Assembly (NCBI RefSeq): GCF_017315985.1
Contig: NZ_JAFLVR010000015.1
Span: 1-64,000 of the forward strand
Origin: Candidatus Enterococcus murrayae
GTDB lineage: Bacteria; Bacillota; Bacilli; Lactobacillales; Enterococcaceae
Direction of reading: 5' to 3'
DNA: 64,000 nt
Positions within the stretch are counted from its first letter, which is position 1, and every line of letters begins with the position of its first letter. The notes under the pieces are model-generated. The model ran no database searches. It was not told where the DNA came from and worked only from the letters and a program-made list of their open reading frames with translations. Below, in pieces: positions 16,836 through 26,357 of the stretch. The position numbers were made by a program, and so were the translations under genes.

Positions 16836-17663
16836 TTATTTATTTTTGATTTTTGGATCGAGATAGTCACGCAGGCCGTCACCAACAAAGTTCGCGCCGA
16901 TCGACATAGAGAAGATCGCGATACCTGGAAAGGTGGAAATCCACCAATAGTTCATATTATTGACCCCATCGGATACCATTGATCCCCACTCAGGAGTTGG
17001 CGGTTGCGTACCCAATCCTAAGAAGCTCAGCCCTGAAAAGGTAACAATCGCATTCCCAATATCCAGTGTTGCCATAACTAATAATGAGCCTAAGGCATTC
17101 GGAACGATCTCTTTAACTAAGATTCGCAAATGACTCGCACCTAAAACTTTGGAAGCAACGATGTATTCATTTTCCTTCAAAGTAATCACGAGACTTCGCA
17201 TCAATCGTGCATAATTGGGCCACCAAATGATTGTCATCGCCAAAACCGAGTTAAAAATACTTGGTCCTAGTGCAGCAGCGATTACCATCGCCAAGATCAG
17301 CGGTGGAAATGCTGCAATCAATTCTGCGAAACGCATCATTACATCATCGACGATACCGCCGACATATCCGGCGATACCACCATAGATTGTCCCAATAACG
17401 ATCGTGATACAGACTGTTACTAATCCAGCGGTAATTGATACACGACTTCCCATTAATACCCGAGAGAAAACATCTCGACCTAATTCATCCGTTCCAAGTA
17501 AATGACCGGATGAGCCAGGGGCTAAAAAGCGCCCCATCATATCCTGCGCTAATGGATTTTTCGGAACAATCAGCGGTGCAAATACCGCCACGATCACCCA
17601 TAGCGCACAGATAATCAATCCTAGTTTGAACAAGAAATTCTTTTGCTTCAATAGTCGTTTCAT
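16836..17663 (-). CDS. Peptide/nickel ABC transporter permease (DppC/OppC type)
   Basis: A 275-residue membrane protein. The N-terminal hydrophobic segment and OppC_N-type region (PLIVPKNPLAQDMMGRFLAP, HLLGTDELGRDVFSR) are followed by a BPD_transp_1 domain with the EAA-type loop KVLGASHLRILVKEIVPNAL and the GLGTQPPTPEWGSM signature. It pairs with the permease whose stop codon overlaps its start (TAATG). Import is driven by the two ATPases encoded first in the operon. Confidence 0.92.
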   Translation of the reverse strand: MKRLLKQKNFLFKLGLIICALWVIVAVFAPLIVPKNPLAQDMMGRFLAPGSSGHLLGTDELGRDVFSRVLMGSRVSITAGLVTVCITIVIGTIYGGIAGYVGGIVDDVMMRFAELIAAFPPLILAMVIAAALGPSIFNSVLAMTIIWWPNYARLMRSLVITLKENEYIVASKVLGASHLRILVKEIVPNALGSLLVMATLDIGNAIVTFSGLSFLGLGTQPPTPEWGSMVSDGVNNMNYWWISTFPGIAIFSMSIGANFVGDGLRDYLDPKIKNK

Positions 17664-18685
17664 TAGCTGTACCTCACTCTCGGGTCGATGACTCCATAAA
17701 GGATATCAATCAAGAGATTCAGTATCACATTGACCATCGCGATCAATAATGAAACGCCGCAGATCGCCGGAAAGTCCAACGTTGTTGCCGAAAGATACGC
17801 ATACTGTCCAATCCCCGGCCATGAAAAGATTTTTTCAACGAAGACCATACCGCCTAACAAGTTGCTAAAGCCCATACCCATGACGGTGATTACAGGAATC
17901 AAGGCATTTCCTAACGCGTGTCGCAAAACGATTTGACGTTGGGACAGCCCTTTAGCTTTTGCGGTGCGGATATAATCCAATGAAGAAACCTCCAACAGAT
18001 TCGAACGCGTCTGCCGTGAGATCAATCCCATAGTAAAGAACCCTAAAACAATCGCCGGCAGGATCAGATGGGAGAGCGCGTCATTTAGCAATGCCCAGTT
18101 CCCGCTGGTTAAGGCGTCCCAAACATAAAGTCCTGTTCCTCCTGTCGGTGCGGAGATACGCGAACTGACTCGCCCGCCGCCTGGAAACAACCGCCATTTA
18201 GAATAGAAAAGCAGCAGCATGACTAGTGCGAACCAGAAATTTGGGATCGAGACCCCGCTGATTGAGATAGTACGAACTAGATAATCAAACGGCTTGTTGC
18301 GATAAACCGCAGAGATGATCCCAAACGTGATCCCGAATAAAACGGCGATCAGCATAGCCATGATGGATAGTTCCAAAGTCGCAGGGAAAAACTGTTTTAA
18401 ATCACTGATAACAGGATTACCGGTGCGAATCGAAGTCCCTAGATCTCCCCGCAACAAGTTGCTCAGATAGATAAAGTATTGCTCCATTAGCGGTTTGTCT
18501 AATCCCCAGCGGGCCTTATAAGCCGCTACCGCTGCAGGATCGCTCATCGCATTTGGACTCATATTCGATGCAATTGGATCACTGGGAACGAGATGCGAGA
18601 TCATGAATACTAAAAACGTCACCCCAATGATCAAAAAGCAAACAAATAATAAGCGCCGTAATAAAAACCTAGCCATATTCCTCAT
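17663..18685 (-). CDS. Peptide/nickel ABC transporter permease (DppB/OppB type)
   Basis: 340 residues with six predicted membrane helices. The start RFLLRRLLFVCFLIIGVTFLVF, the RWGLDKPLMEQYF loop, YIRTAKAKGLSQRQIVLRHALGNALIP (EAA loop) and the VEKIFSWPGIGQYAY motif are diagnostic of OppB/DppB. It lies 24 bp after the substrate-binding protein gene. Confidence 0.92.
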   Translation of the reverse strand: MRNMARFLLRRLLFVCFLIIGVTFLVFMISHLVPSDPIASNMSPNAMSDPAAVAAYKARWGLDKPLMEQYFIYLSNLLRGDLGTSIRTGNPVISDLKQFFPATLELSIMAMLIAVLFGITFGIISAVYRNKPFDYLVRTISISGVSIPNFWFALVMLLLFYSKWRLFPGGGRVSSRISAPTGGTGLYVWDALTSGNWALLNDALSHLILPAIVLGFFTMGLISRQTRSNLLEVSSLDYIRTAKAKGLSQRQIVLRHALGNALIPVITVMGMGFSNLLGGMVFVEKIFSWPGIGQYAYLSATTLDFPAICGVSLLIAMVNVILNLLIDILYGVIDPRVRYS

Positions 18686-18709
18686 ACACTTTTGCCCCTT
18701 GCCCTTTGG

Positions 18710-20311
18710 TTAGTTGATACTGACATCTTGGAAATTGATTTTTTGTACTTCAAAGTAGCTGACACCCTTCAAGTTATCGCGGTAAGCCAATACTTTCGGA
18801 TGTTGAACTAAGAACGCATATGGCATGTCGTTTGCCAATAGCTTTTGCAATTCTTCTGAAGCCGCTGAACGTTTTTCTTCATCTGATTCTGTTTGAATCG
18901 TTTTCTTCAGTTCAGCCATCTTCTCGTTTGAAGTGTCTGCCCATTTCGCACGTTCCCCAACGGTGTCGCCTGGTAAGAAGACTAGCTGGTTATTGATATC
19001 CATGTAATCTGGATGCCAGTGCATCATTAAGAAGGCTTCTTTGCCTTCACGGTAAGAATCGATTACGACACCAATCTCAGATGTTTCGATCTTCGCATTG
19101 ATCCCGATTTTTTCCAAATCGTCTTTGATTTTTTGGCCTAAGGTGGTCCATGACATTCCTTCTGTATCAAAGTTTGCTACAGTGAATTTCACGTCAAAGC
19201 CGTCTTTGTAGCCAGCTTCTTCCATCAGCTTCTTCGCTTCATCCAAATCTTGGTAATCTTTTTCTTTTTCTAAAGCACCGACAAAGCCTTTTGGCACGAT
19301 ATCTAGCGGCAACACTGCTTCGTCACCTGAAATCTTCAATAGTTCCTTGTAATTGATCGCTTTACGAACCGCTTCTTGCACTTTCGGATTCGCCATTGGT
19401 CCGCCAATTTTTTCATCTTGGTTCATTAATAGGAAGGTCGTTGTTGAGCCAACATAGTTTTTGATCTTCACGCCTTCTTGATCCTTCAATTGCGATACAT
19501 TGTCCACACCGATACCTAACGCGATATCAATGTCGCCTTGTTTCAACATTTGGATCTGAGTATTTACATCTGGAATTTCTTTACAAATGACCTTATCGTT
19601 TTTCACTTTGCCCCAGTATTTGTCATTTTTGACCAGACTTAGCTCTTCGTTTTGTTTCCATTTGTCCAAAACATACGCGCCAGATCCAGCTGAGTTAGCA
19701 TTCAACCATTTTTCAGCAGTATCTTTAGACGATGCATCCTCCGCATCCGTCCCGCCATGTTCCTTAACGACCTCTGAATCCACGATCGCGAAAGAGTTGT
19801 TCGCTAATTTAACAAGGAACGCTGCGTCTGGTTCTTTCAACGTGAATTTCACCGTATAATCATCTGGTGTTTCGATGCTTTCAACGTTTTCAGTATGATG
19901 ACTCGTATTACTTTTCAGGTTTTTTGTTCGCATGACACTGAACTTCACATCTTTAGAAGTCAGCTCATTGCCGCTGGAGAATTTCACGCCTTCTTTGATT
20001 TTAAATGTATGAACCTTTTGCGAATCATCCAATTCATGTGATTCTGCTAATGAAGGCTCTGGTGTTGATGAATCAAACGTGCGATACAAATAATCGTAAA
20101 GCGCATAATACACCATGTTTCCATAAACTTCATAGCCATGGTGAGGATCCAAAGTCTTCAAATCAGATGCCATCCCGACTACCAATGTCTTGCCGCCATC
20201 ACCGCTGCCACCATCGTTTGATCCGTCAGTACTGCCGCCCCCGCCGCCACAACCGGCAAGTGTCAACATCACTAAACAAATGACGCTCCACAACATCTTT
20301 CTTTTTTTCAT
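18710..20311 (-). CDS. Extracellular peptide-binding lipoprotein (SBP family 5)
   Basis: 533 residues. A lipoprotein signal peptide ends in LTLAGCGGGGG (lipidation Cys near 21), then a Gly/Asp-rich linker and an SBP_bac_5 domain. Conserved parts are TLVVGMASDLKTLDPHHGYE, EPSLAESHELDDSQKVHTFK, GVKFSSGNELTSKDVKFS and VQEAVRKAINYKELL. It captures oligopeptides or a related ligand outside the cell and delivers it to the two permeases. The length suits a dipeptide/nickel or oligopeptide binder; the ligand cannot be assigned. Confidence 0.92.
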   Translation of the reverse strand: MKKRKMLWSVICLVMLTLAGCGGGGGSTDGSNDGGSGDGGKTLVVGMASDLKTLDPHHGYEVYGNMVYYALYDYLYRTFDSSTPEPSLAESHELDDSQKVHTFKIKEGVKFSSGNELTSKDVKFSVMRTKNLKSNTSHHTENVESIETPDDYTVKFTLKEPDAAFLVKLANNSFAIVDSEVVKEHGGTDAEDASSKDTAEKWLNANSAGSGAYVLDKWKQNEELSLVKNDKYWGKVKNDKVICKEIPDVNTQIQMLKQGDIDIALGIGVDNVSQLKDQEGVKIKNYVGSTTTFLLMNQDEKIGGPMANPKVQEAVRKAINYKELLKISGDEAVLPLDIVPKGFVGALEKEKDYQDLDEAKKLMEEAGYKDGFDVKFTVANFDTEGMSWTTLGQKIKDDLEKIGINAKIETSEIGVVIDSYREGKEAFLMMHWHPDYMDINNQLVFLPGDTVGERAKWADTSNEKMAELKKTIQTESDEEKRSAASEELQKLLANDMPYAFLVQHPKVLAYRDNLKGVSYFEVQKINFQDVSIN

Positions 20312-20380
20312 ACCCTTGTACTCCTCCTTATTTTTGCTAAATGTAATTTAATTTTTCAAAAGAAAAATTAATTCTGATTT

Positions 20381-21379
20381 TTATGGTGCTTCTGTTTCCT
20401 CTTTCTTATCGTGCAAATGACAGGCCACAAAATGGTTGTCCTTTACCTCCATCAGTTCGGGCACGACTGTTTTGCATTTTTCCATCGCAAATGGACAGCG
20501 GGTATGGAATTTGCAGCCTTTAGGCGGATTCGCAGGACTTGGAACATCTCCAGTCAATACGATTCGTTCCGTCTTTTCTTTATCGATCGTCGGTGCTGCC
20601 GAGATCAACGCTTTCGTATAAGGATGCAGTGTATCTTTGTATAGAGCATCCCGATCTGCCAGCTCTACTACATTTCCTAGATACATTACAGCGATTCGAT
20701 CGCATAAATGATAAACAACTCCTAAATCATGGGAAATAAAGAAATAAGTCAGATTCATTTGTTCCTGCAGCTCTACTAGCAGGTTGATGACTTGTGCCTG
20801 AATCGACACATCCAACGCGGAAACAGGCTCATCACAAATGATGATGTCTGGTTTTAAAGCCAGTGCTCTAGCGATCCCGATCCGCTGCTTCTGCCCGCCT
20901 GACATTTCATGGGGGTATCGCTTCTTGTAATCTGGTGCTAAACCAACCATTGTCAATAAGCGGTCGATTTCTGCCTCAATCTCTACCTTGGTCATATCTT
21001 TTTTGTGATGGATTTGAAAAGGCTCCGCCAATATATCTCTGATTTTATTTCGAGGATTTAAACAGGCGGATGGATCCTGGAAAACGAGCTGAACCTTTGA
21101 TCCAAAGGCTATTTTTTCTTTGCGATTCTTGAAGGCGCTGACATCCTGCCCATCGATGATGATCGTGCCGTCGGTCACTGCACCAAGGTTCAACATGGTT
21201 TTCCCCAAGGTACTTTTCCCACAGCCGCTCTCGCCTACAATGCCGAAGGTCTCACCCTTATTTACGGTTAGCGAAACATCGTCCACTGCCTTCAGTGTTC
21301 CTTTTTTTCCTTTGCCATCACGAATTTCAAAATACTGTTTGACGTGCTCCATCGTAATAATCGGTTCTTGTGTCATCAT
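20381..21379 (-). CDS. Peptide ABC transporter ATPase (DppF/OppF type)
   Basis: 332 residues. Walker A GESGCGKSTLGKT, Q-loop VFQDPSACLNPRNKI, signature MSGGQKQRIGIARAL, Walker B IIICDEPVSALDVS and switch His (FISHDLGVV) are all present. The C-terminal oligo_HPY domain has CKFHTRCPFAMEKC, a cysteine motif of this subfamily that often binds a 4Fe-4S cluster. It lies 2 bp behind the DppD-type partner gene. Confidence 0.93.
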   Translation of the reverse strand: MMTQEPIITMEHVKQYFEIRDGKGKKGTLKAVDDVSLTVNKGETFGIVGESGCGKSTLGKTMLNLGAVTDGTIIIDGQDVSAFKNRKEKIAFGSKVQLVFQDPSACLNPRNKIRDILAEPFQIHHKKDMTKVEIEAEIDRLLTMVGLAPDYKKRYPHEMSGGQKQRIGIARALALKPDIIICDEPVSALDVSIQAQVINLLVELQEQMNLTYFFISHDLGVVYHLCDRIAVMYLGNVVELADRDALYKDTLHPYTKALISAAPTIDKEKTERIVLTGDVPSPANPPKGCKFHTRCPFAMEKCKTVVPELMEVKDNHFVACHLHDKKEETEAP

Positions 21380-21380
21380 T

Positions 21381-22373
21381 TTACGTCGTCACCTCGGTCT
21401 CTTCTTCCGTCGAATACTTAAAGCAGCGAACCTTGCGGCCGTCTTCTCCCGTCGTCAACGCTGGCCGCTTCTCTTTACAGATAGCCATCGCATAAGGACA
21501 GCGAGGGTGGAAGCTGCATCCTTTCGGCATGTTATCCAGCTGAGGAACCATTCCCTCAATACTGTTCAGCTTTCCTTTTTCATCTAGAATATTTGGAATC
21601 GCAGCAATCAATCCTTCTGTATAAGGATGCTTAGGATTGTCTAGGATTTCACGAATCAATCCCTGCTCCACGACTTTTCCGGTATACATCACAATCACGC
21701 GATCGCAGACTTCCGATACCACCCCTAAATCATGAGTAATCAGAATAATCCCCATTTTGAGACGATCTCTTAATTCCTTTAATACTTCTAATATTTGCGC
21801 TTGAATCGTTACATCCAATGCCGTTGTCGGTTCATCCGCAATCAAAAGCTGAGGATCACAGGCAAGTGCCATTGCGATCATCACTCGTTGCCGCATCCCG
21901 CCAGACATCTGATGAGGATATTCATTGAAGCGCTGTTCAGGAGCTGGGATTCCTACAAGCTTTAACAGCTCAATCGCCTTTTCCTTTGCATCTGCTTTTG
22001 AGATATCCGTGTGAATCCGCATAGATTCAATAATTTGACTTCCGCATTTATGAAGCGGATTCAAAGAGGTCATCGGTTCCTGAAAGATCATCGCCAACTG
22101 ATTGCCGCGATACTGCTGCTTTTCCTTCTCTTTCATAGCTATCAAGTCGGTGCCTTTAAACAAGGCTTTTCCGCTGACCCGACTTGTTGCTTCCTCTAAT
22201 AGCCCCATAATACTTAATGAAGTCACGCTTTTTCCACTGCCGCTTTCGCCAACAATCCCTAATGTCTCGTTTTCATTTAATAGAAGATCTAAATTATTTA
22301 CGGCAGTTACTTCTCCGTTATAGGTTCGAAATTTGACTGTGAGCTCTTCGACCCGTAGCAGTTCTTTCTCCAT
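21381..22373 (-). CDS. Peptide ABC transporter ATPase (DppD/OppD type)
   Basis: 330 residues. Walker A GESGSGKSVTSLS, Q-loop IFQEPMTSLNPLHKC, signature MSGGMRQRVMIAMAL, Walker B LLIADEPTTALDVT and LITHDLGVV. The C-terminal oligo_HPY region has CSFHPRCPYAMAIC. It is the first gene of the operon D-F-A-B-C and has a 127-nt leader after its promoter at 22501-22528. Confidence 0.93.
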   Translation of the reverse strand: MEKELLRVEELTVKFRTYNGEVTAVNNLDLLLNENETLGIVGESGSGKSVTSLSIMGLLEEATSRVSGKALFKGTDLIAMKEKEKQQYRGNQLAMIFQEPMTSLNPLHKCGSQIIESMRIHTDISKADAKEKAIELLKLVGIPAPEQRFNEYPHQMSGGMRQRVMIAMALACDPQLLIADEPTTALDVTIQAQILEVLKELRDRLKMGIILITHDLGVVSEVCDRVIVMYTGKVVEQGLIREILDNPKHPYTEGLIAAIPNILDEKGKLNSIEGMVPQLDNMPKGCSFHPRCPYAMAICKEKRPALTTGEDGRKVRCFKYSTEEETEVTT

Positions 22374-22500
22374 AAAATAATTAACTCCCCGTCTCTGTAT
22401 TTTTAGAATAAGATTAAAAAATAACTATCTAATCTAATGAATCTCATTGTCGCTAATCGTTATTTTATTTGGAATATTCAGAAAATATTTTATTTTTTTG

Positions 22501-22528
22501 ATTATACCAGTTGCCAAAAGATTGTCAA
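22501..22528 (-). promoter_or_regulatory. Perfect consensus promoter of the peptide ABC operon
   Basis: Minus-strand TTGACA (22523-22528), 16-bp spacer, TATAAT (22501-22506) preceded by TGG, so it also has an extended -10. The leader to the first ATG is ~120 nt, AT-rich, with no terminator or riboswitch recognised. The rest of the 22374-22764 gap holds nothing else convincing. Confidence 0.85.
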
Positions 22529-22701
22529 TATAAAGTTTTAAGGACTGTTTTTAAAAATCCAGCGTTAGCAACTCTAATCTTCTATAACCCAAAAATATTA
22601 TACGCATTATGAATTTATCATGAGTCAATCTAATTAAACAATTGCTCATTTTAAGACCATTGATTTTATGATCATTCTAGAAGTCATAAAATAACCAAAA
22701 T

Positions 22702-22742
22702 AAAAACCTTAAACAGTTTTAAAAAGAAAACTGCCTAAGGCT
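22702..22742 (-). terminator. Terminator after the HAD-like gene
   Basis: Minus-strand CCTTAGGCAGTTTT / AAAACTGTTTAAGG stem (two mismatches) with a T-rich tail. Confidence 0.75.
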
Positions 22743-22764
22743 CTTTTCACTATTCGATTGCATA

Positions 22765-23199
22765 CTACATCAATTTTTCAAACCGGCTTTCGATGACTCC
22801 CAAGTGCAGCTGATTGAAATCTCTAAAAGATTGGCAGGGCACGGTTTCTTTATCACAGTCTTCCGCAATATAAATTGGTTTGAAGCCTAACGCTTCAGCT
22901 TCAGCCAATTGTTCTAGAGAATTCGAGATGAAAGTCACTTTTCGATGACTCAGTTCTACCTTCAAAAAGTCGACTAACCCAGGTGAAATGACTTCAGCGT
23001 CTTCACCATTGATTGAAAAATCTAAATAATCCGCTAAGTGATGCTCTAGCAGAACGTGATTCATCATCGCTTGATCATAGAAGACTATGCCGATCTGCTG
23101 CTTACGACTTTTCAAATAATCCAACAGCTGCTGGACATTTGCTTGATCTTCCTCCCGTAAAAATATACTCTCACTTGAAAATACAAAAGTTTCAATCAT
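22765..23199 (-). CDS. Small HAD-superfamily-like protein with degenerate motif I
   Basis: 144 residues. The layout FVFSSESIF, then a long helix, then IGIVFYDQ, VISPGLVDFLKVEL, VTFISNSLEQLAEAEALGFKPIYIAED resembles a short HAD hydrolase core. The usual DxD nucleophile motif after the first strand reads S-S-E, so ordinary phosphatase chemistry is doubtful. It has a strong ribosome site (TAGGAGG), its own terminator, and a dyad ACGAGATA-N21-TATCTCGT upstream (23238-23274). It follows the DgaF-like gene on the same strand but is separated by that gene's terminator. The fold call is a reading of pattern, not a search result. Confidence 0.55.
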   Translation of the reverse strand: MIETFVFSSESIFLREEDQANVQQLLDYLKSRKQQIGIVFYDQAMMNHVLLEHHLADYLDFSINGEDAEVISPGLVDFLKVELSHRKVTFISNSLEQLAEAEALGFKPIYIAEDCDKETVPCQSFRDFNQLHLGVIESRFEKLM

Positions 23200-23346
23200 T
23201 TCGTTTCCTCCTACTCTATTATTTTGTGCAATGATTCACGAGATAAACTAAAAAAATTTGACCATCTATCTCGTCATGTTGTCTCTTAACTTACATCATT
23301 TTTAAAGCGCTGTCAATCGACGGCAAACTGATTTATTCCCCACAAA

Positions 23347-23376
23347 GAAGAGCATGGAGGCAATCCCATGCTCTTT
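23347..23376 (-). terminator. Terminator of the sugar-acid operon
   Basis: Minus-strand AGAGCATGG / CCATGCTCT stem, then TCTTTGT, right after the DgaF-like stop codon. Confidence 0.7.
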
Positions 23377-23383
23377 CATATAC

Positions 23384-24121
23384 TTATACGATTTCTTTTA
23401 CCATCGCTAATAGTGCTGCGACATCCTCTGGTCGGGTATCCCCTGTTGCTGGATCGATAATCGAACTGTAAACATGCGGGATTACTTTTTCGACACCAGC
23501 ATCTAGTGCGATCTTTACGATTTCTTGGAAGTTCGCTAAATCAATACCGCCAGTCGGTTCCAAATAGAAATCATTTTCAGCGCAGGCCTTCGCTACTGCT
23601 TGGTATTCTTCTTTACATGCCAAGCCTTTCATTGGAAAGTACTTAACAGAACTGCCGCCCATATCTTTTAATAGAGCTATTGCTGTTTCAATTGGCACAA
23701 TGGCTTCTGTTGTTTGGGAACTCAACGGACCGGTCGCAATATTGACATAACCGACTTTGCCGCAGGGGGAGACCAAGCCATTGATCACTGTATCTTTTTG
23801 TCCCAGTAATGCTCGTGATGCTCCGACTCCTGTGAAAACTTGATTTACATGCTGCGGCTGCAGCTTGCCGGAAATTCGTGTGACCATCTGACTTTGGTTA
23901 GGATCACCAGCACCCAGTCCAACGGATAACGCGTTCTCAGTGGCCGCTTGATATTTTTCCATATCTTCAATAGCAGCAGCATCGCTATCATAATTTTTCG
24001 ATAGCACACCTAAAACAACATGTCCTTCTGCTGCTGTATAGCAGTCGCGAGCGTTTTCGACTGAGTTCGCTAAAACATTCAGACACACTCGATCGTTATA
24101 ATACTTTGGGGTTAATGACAT
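23384..24121 (-). CDS. dgaF: DgaF-type 2-dehydro-3-deoxy-phosphogluconate aldolase (EF_0839 family)
   Basis: 245 residues. This is the KDGP aldolase branch seen with D-glucosaminate catabolism, not the classical Eda. Segments include RVCLNVLANSVENARDC, HVVLGVLSKNYDSDA, ALSVGLGAGDPNQS, VNIATGPLSSQTTEAIVP, VKYFPMKGL (Lys for Schiff-base chemistry) and FYLEPTGGIDLANFQEIV. It would split 2-keto-3-deoxy-6-phosphogluconate into pyruvate and glyceraldehyde-3-phosphate. It is the last gene of the operon, after the DgaE-like lyase. Confidence 0.85.
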   Translation of the reverse strand: MSLTPKYYNDRVCLNVLANSVENARDCYTAAEGHVVLGVLSKNYDSDAAAIEDMEKYQAATENALSVGLGAGDPNQSQMVTRISGKLQPQHVNQVFTGVGASRALLGQKDTVINGLVSPCGKVGYVNIATGPLSSQTTEAIVPIETAIALLKDMGGSSVKYFPMKGLACKEEYQAVAKACAENDFYLEPTGGIDLANFQEIVKIALDAGVEKVIPHVYSSIIDPATGDTRPEDVAALLAMVKEIV

Positions 24122-24157
24122 TCTATATACGCACCTCGTTTATTAGTTTTATTTTGT

Positions 24158-25246
24158 TTACATGATTTCTTTTAGTCGTGTGATGATTTTTTCCATTTCT
24201 CTTTCATTTACCGCACGAATATCGAACTCGATGATTCCATTATTGGCTTGGTATTCCCTGGTATAAATCGCCGGGTCCTCCGCCTTCAAAGCAGCGATTA
24301 CTGCTTTTGCGGATTGGTCTAAAACCTTCACGCTTGCGCGATAAATGTCCCGTCCAGCACCATCTTGAACCATTGTTGCTTTCAGTCCGTCAATTTGATT
24401 GAGCGCTTCGATAAATGGTGTCAATCGTTCTTTCATTGAATCACCCGTTTCACTTCCGTGCTCTAAGCGATCCTCCACCGCTTGTGTCAGACCTAAAATA
24501 TTCTCTTTACCGATCTTCATCGCACGACCGATTCCCTTACCTTGCAGACGAACCCATTCGATATACTTTTTTCTACCGATGACTAGACCGCTGCTCGGTC
24601 CTTCGATCGCCTTAGCTCCTGAGTAAATCACTAAATCTGCTCCGGCTTTACTATAACGATAAAGGTCTTCTTCTGCTGCCGCATCTACGATCAGAGGTAC
24701 TTGATACTTTTCAGCAACCGCCGCAGCCTCTGCTACCGTCAGCATGCTCTTTTGTACAGTATGATGACTCTTGATATAGAGAATGGCTGCGGTATTTTCC
24801 GTAATCATCATTTCCATTTGCTCAGCGGAACAGCCATTCGCATACCCAGCTTCCACCACTTGTCCGCCGCCAAGATTCACCATCACTTCAACCGGAGTGC
24901 CGTAATCAACGTTATGCCCTTTAGGTAAAAGGATTTCTCGTTTTTTGATGCGATCTGTGTAAGGATGATATGCATGATAGACACTGCCTTCTCCAATAAT
25001 CGCAGCGACAGATTGAGCGATCCCTGCGGATGCCGAGGAAACGATCTGAGCGTCTTCTACTTCCAAAAGCTTGGCTAAGTAGGCGCCGGTTTGGCTAGAA
25101 AGCTCGCTCATCTCAAAAAAATGCTCGCCTCCGAAGCGTTGCGCCGTCAGAACGTTCTCTGCTACTTTTGATACACCTAAAATCGTCATCTTTCCTGAAG
25201 CATTGATAACTTCCTTTAAACCAAATTTATCATAACTAATTGTCAT
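24158..25246 (-). CDS. dgaE: DgaE-type PLP-dependent ammonia lyase (SelA-like fold)
   Basis: 362 residues, fold type I PLP enzyme related to SelA. Visible features: VINASGKMTILGVS, the PLP-site segments SSASAGIAQSVAAIIG and VPLIVDAAAEEDLYRYSKAGADLVIYSGAKAIEGPSSGLVIGRK (Lys of SGAKAI is the Schiff-base Lys). DgaE converts D-glucosaminate-6-phosphate to KDGP plus ammonia. The ATG at 25246 is chosen because it overlaps the preceding stop by 11 nt and has a GGGGG site, implying translational coupling. The substrate must carry a 6-phosphate, yet no kinase gene is in the operon. Confidence 0.87.
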   Translation of the reverse strand: MTISYDKFGLKEVINASGKMTILGVSKVAENVLTAQRFGGEHFFEMSELSSQTGAYLAKLLEVEDAQIVSSASAGIAQSVAAIIGEGSVYHAYHPYTDRIKKREILLPKGHNVDYGTPVEVMVNLGGGQVVEAGYANGCSAEQMEMMITENTAAILYIKSHHTVQKSMLTVAEAAAVAEKYQVPLIVDAAAEEDLYRYSKAGADLVIYSGAKAIEGPSSGLVIGRKKYIEWVRLQGKGIGRAMKIGKENILGLTQAVEDRLEHGSETGDSMKERLTPFIEALNQIDGLKATMVQDGAGRDIYRASVKVLDQSAKAVIAALKAEDPAIYTREYQANNGIIEFDIRAVNEREMEKIITRLKEIM

Positions 25247-26342
25247 AGATGGTGCCCCCAATAATTGTTTTCACTGGCTTGATCAATTCTTTGGCTGTTC
25301 GCGTGAACCCATTTGAATCAGTCAACGTTTTCTCGCCGACCTCCAAATCAAAAATCGTCAGATCTGCATCATAGCCCTTCACTAATTGACCCTTTTTCTC
25401 TAAATAGAAATATTTTGCGGGTACCACTGTTACCTTGTCTAAAATTTCTTCCCACGAATACCCCACGACTCTCAACTTTTCCATCGTGGTTGCCAAGTCA
25501 TACACAGGGCCATTCTCACGATTACGATGATAAATGTCTGTACTGATCGATGTTGCTTTGATTCCTTCTTTTAACGCCCTTTCAGCTACATGAAAGTTGA
25601 AACTGTCCGTCCCATGTCCGATATCAAAAACGATGCCTTTTTCATAAGCTGCCTTCGCAAAGTCCTTGATCTGATCCGTTTCTCTATCCAGAATCCCGTT
25701 AGGCTTGCCATTAAAGCAATGAGTCAATACATCGCCTTCATCTAATAATTCCAGAACTTCCTGCAGCTCTGGCGGTGCCGAGCCAATATGGATCATTAAT
25801 GGAAGGTTTTGATTTTTCTGTTGAATATCTTTAGCCAGTTCTAGTGGTGTGATGCCATTTTCACCAACGACTGTTTTACTCATCCGTGCCTTGATCCCGA
25901 CGATGAATTGCGGAAGCTCCGTTAGACGATTCCGTACAAGGTCAGCCTGAATCTTCGTCAGATCAGCCAACTCATCCTGTTCGACAATTCCCCATTTAGA
26001 GATATTTACTAGTGCATAGACATTGGTTTTTACCGCTTTCGTCAACTCGTAAAAATCACCAATATTTTCGGCCCCGGTTGTTCCGGCATCGATCACCGTC
26101 GTAACACCTTTTGTAACTCCGATTTCATCTGGATAATCATAATAAAGCGTCATTTTTTCATAGCAATGGACATGGTCGTCTATCCAACCGGCAGACAGAT
26201 AATGTTTGCCTTCAAGATCGAGAATTTCTTTAGCCGATGACTCGATCTCAGTCTCTGCTGCCAGAATCACCCCATCCTTAACAGCGACCTCTATTTTTTC
26301 CCCACTGATTAACTTTCCATTTTTGATTAATAAATCAAACAT
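25236..26342 (-). CDS. Amidohydrolase/deacetylase-family metallohydrolase (EF_0837 family)
   Basis: 368 residues, amidohydrolase superfamily TIM-barrel. Metal ligands: HxH in GWIDDHVHCYEK (~55-60), a Lys in VGIKARMSKT, His in LMIHIGSAP and VLTHCFNGK, and Asp in SISTDIYHRN. Related enzymes are dihydroorotase-like or N-acyl-D-amino-acid/sugar deacetylases. With DgaE/DgaF next to it, removal of an N-acyl group from a 2-amino-sugar acid is a reasonable inference. It is coupled to the downstream lyase by overlap and lies 15 bp after the DUF4310 gene. Confidence 0.85.
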   Translation of the reverse strand: MFDLLIKNGKLISGEKIEVAVKDGVILAAETEIESSAKEILDLEGKHYLSAGWIDDHVHCYEKMTLYYDYPDEIGVTKGVTTVIDAGTTGAENIGDFYELTKAVKTNVYALVNISKWGIVEQDELADLTKIQADLVRNRLTELPQFIVGIKARMSKTVVGENGITPLELAKDIQQKNQNLPLMIHIGSAPPELQEVLELLDEGDVLTHCFNGKPNGILDRETDQIKDFAKAAYEKGIVFDIGHGTDSFNFHVAERALKEGIKATSISTDIYHRNRENGPVYDLATTMEKLRVVGYSWEEILDKVTVVPAKYFYLEKKGQLVKGYDADLTIFDLEVGEKTLTDSNGFTRTAKELIKPVKTIIGGTIYDN

Positions 26343-26357
26343 TCTTTGGCCTTCTTT

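Noticed and set aside
21120-21587. 155-codon plus-strand open frame
   Set aside because: Opposite the two ABC ATPase genes, which have complete conserved motifs.
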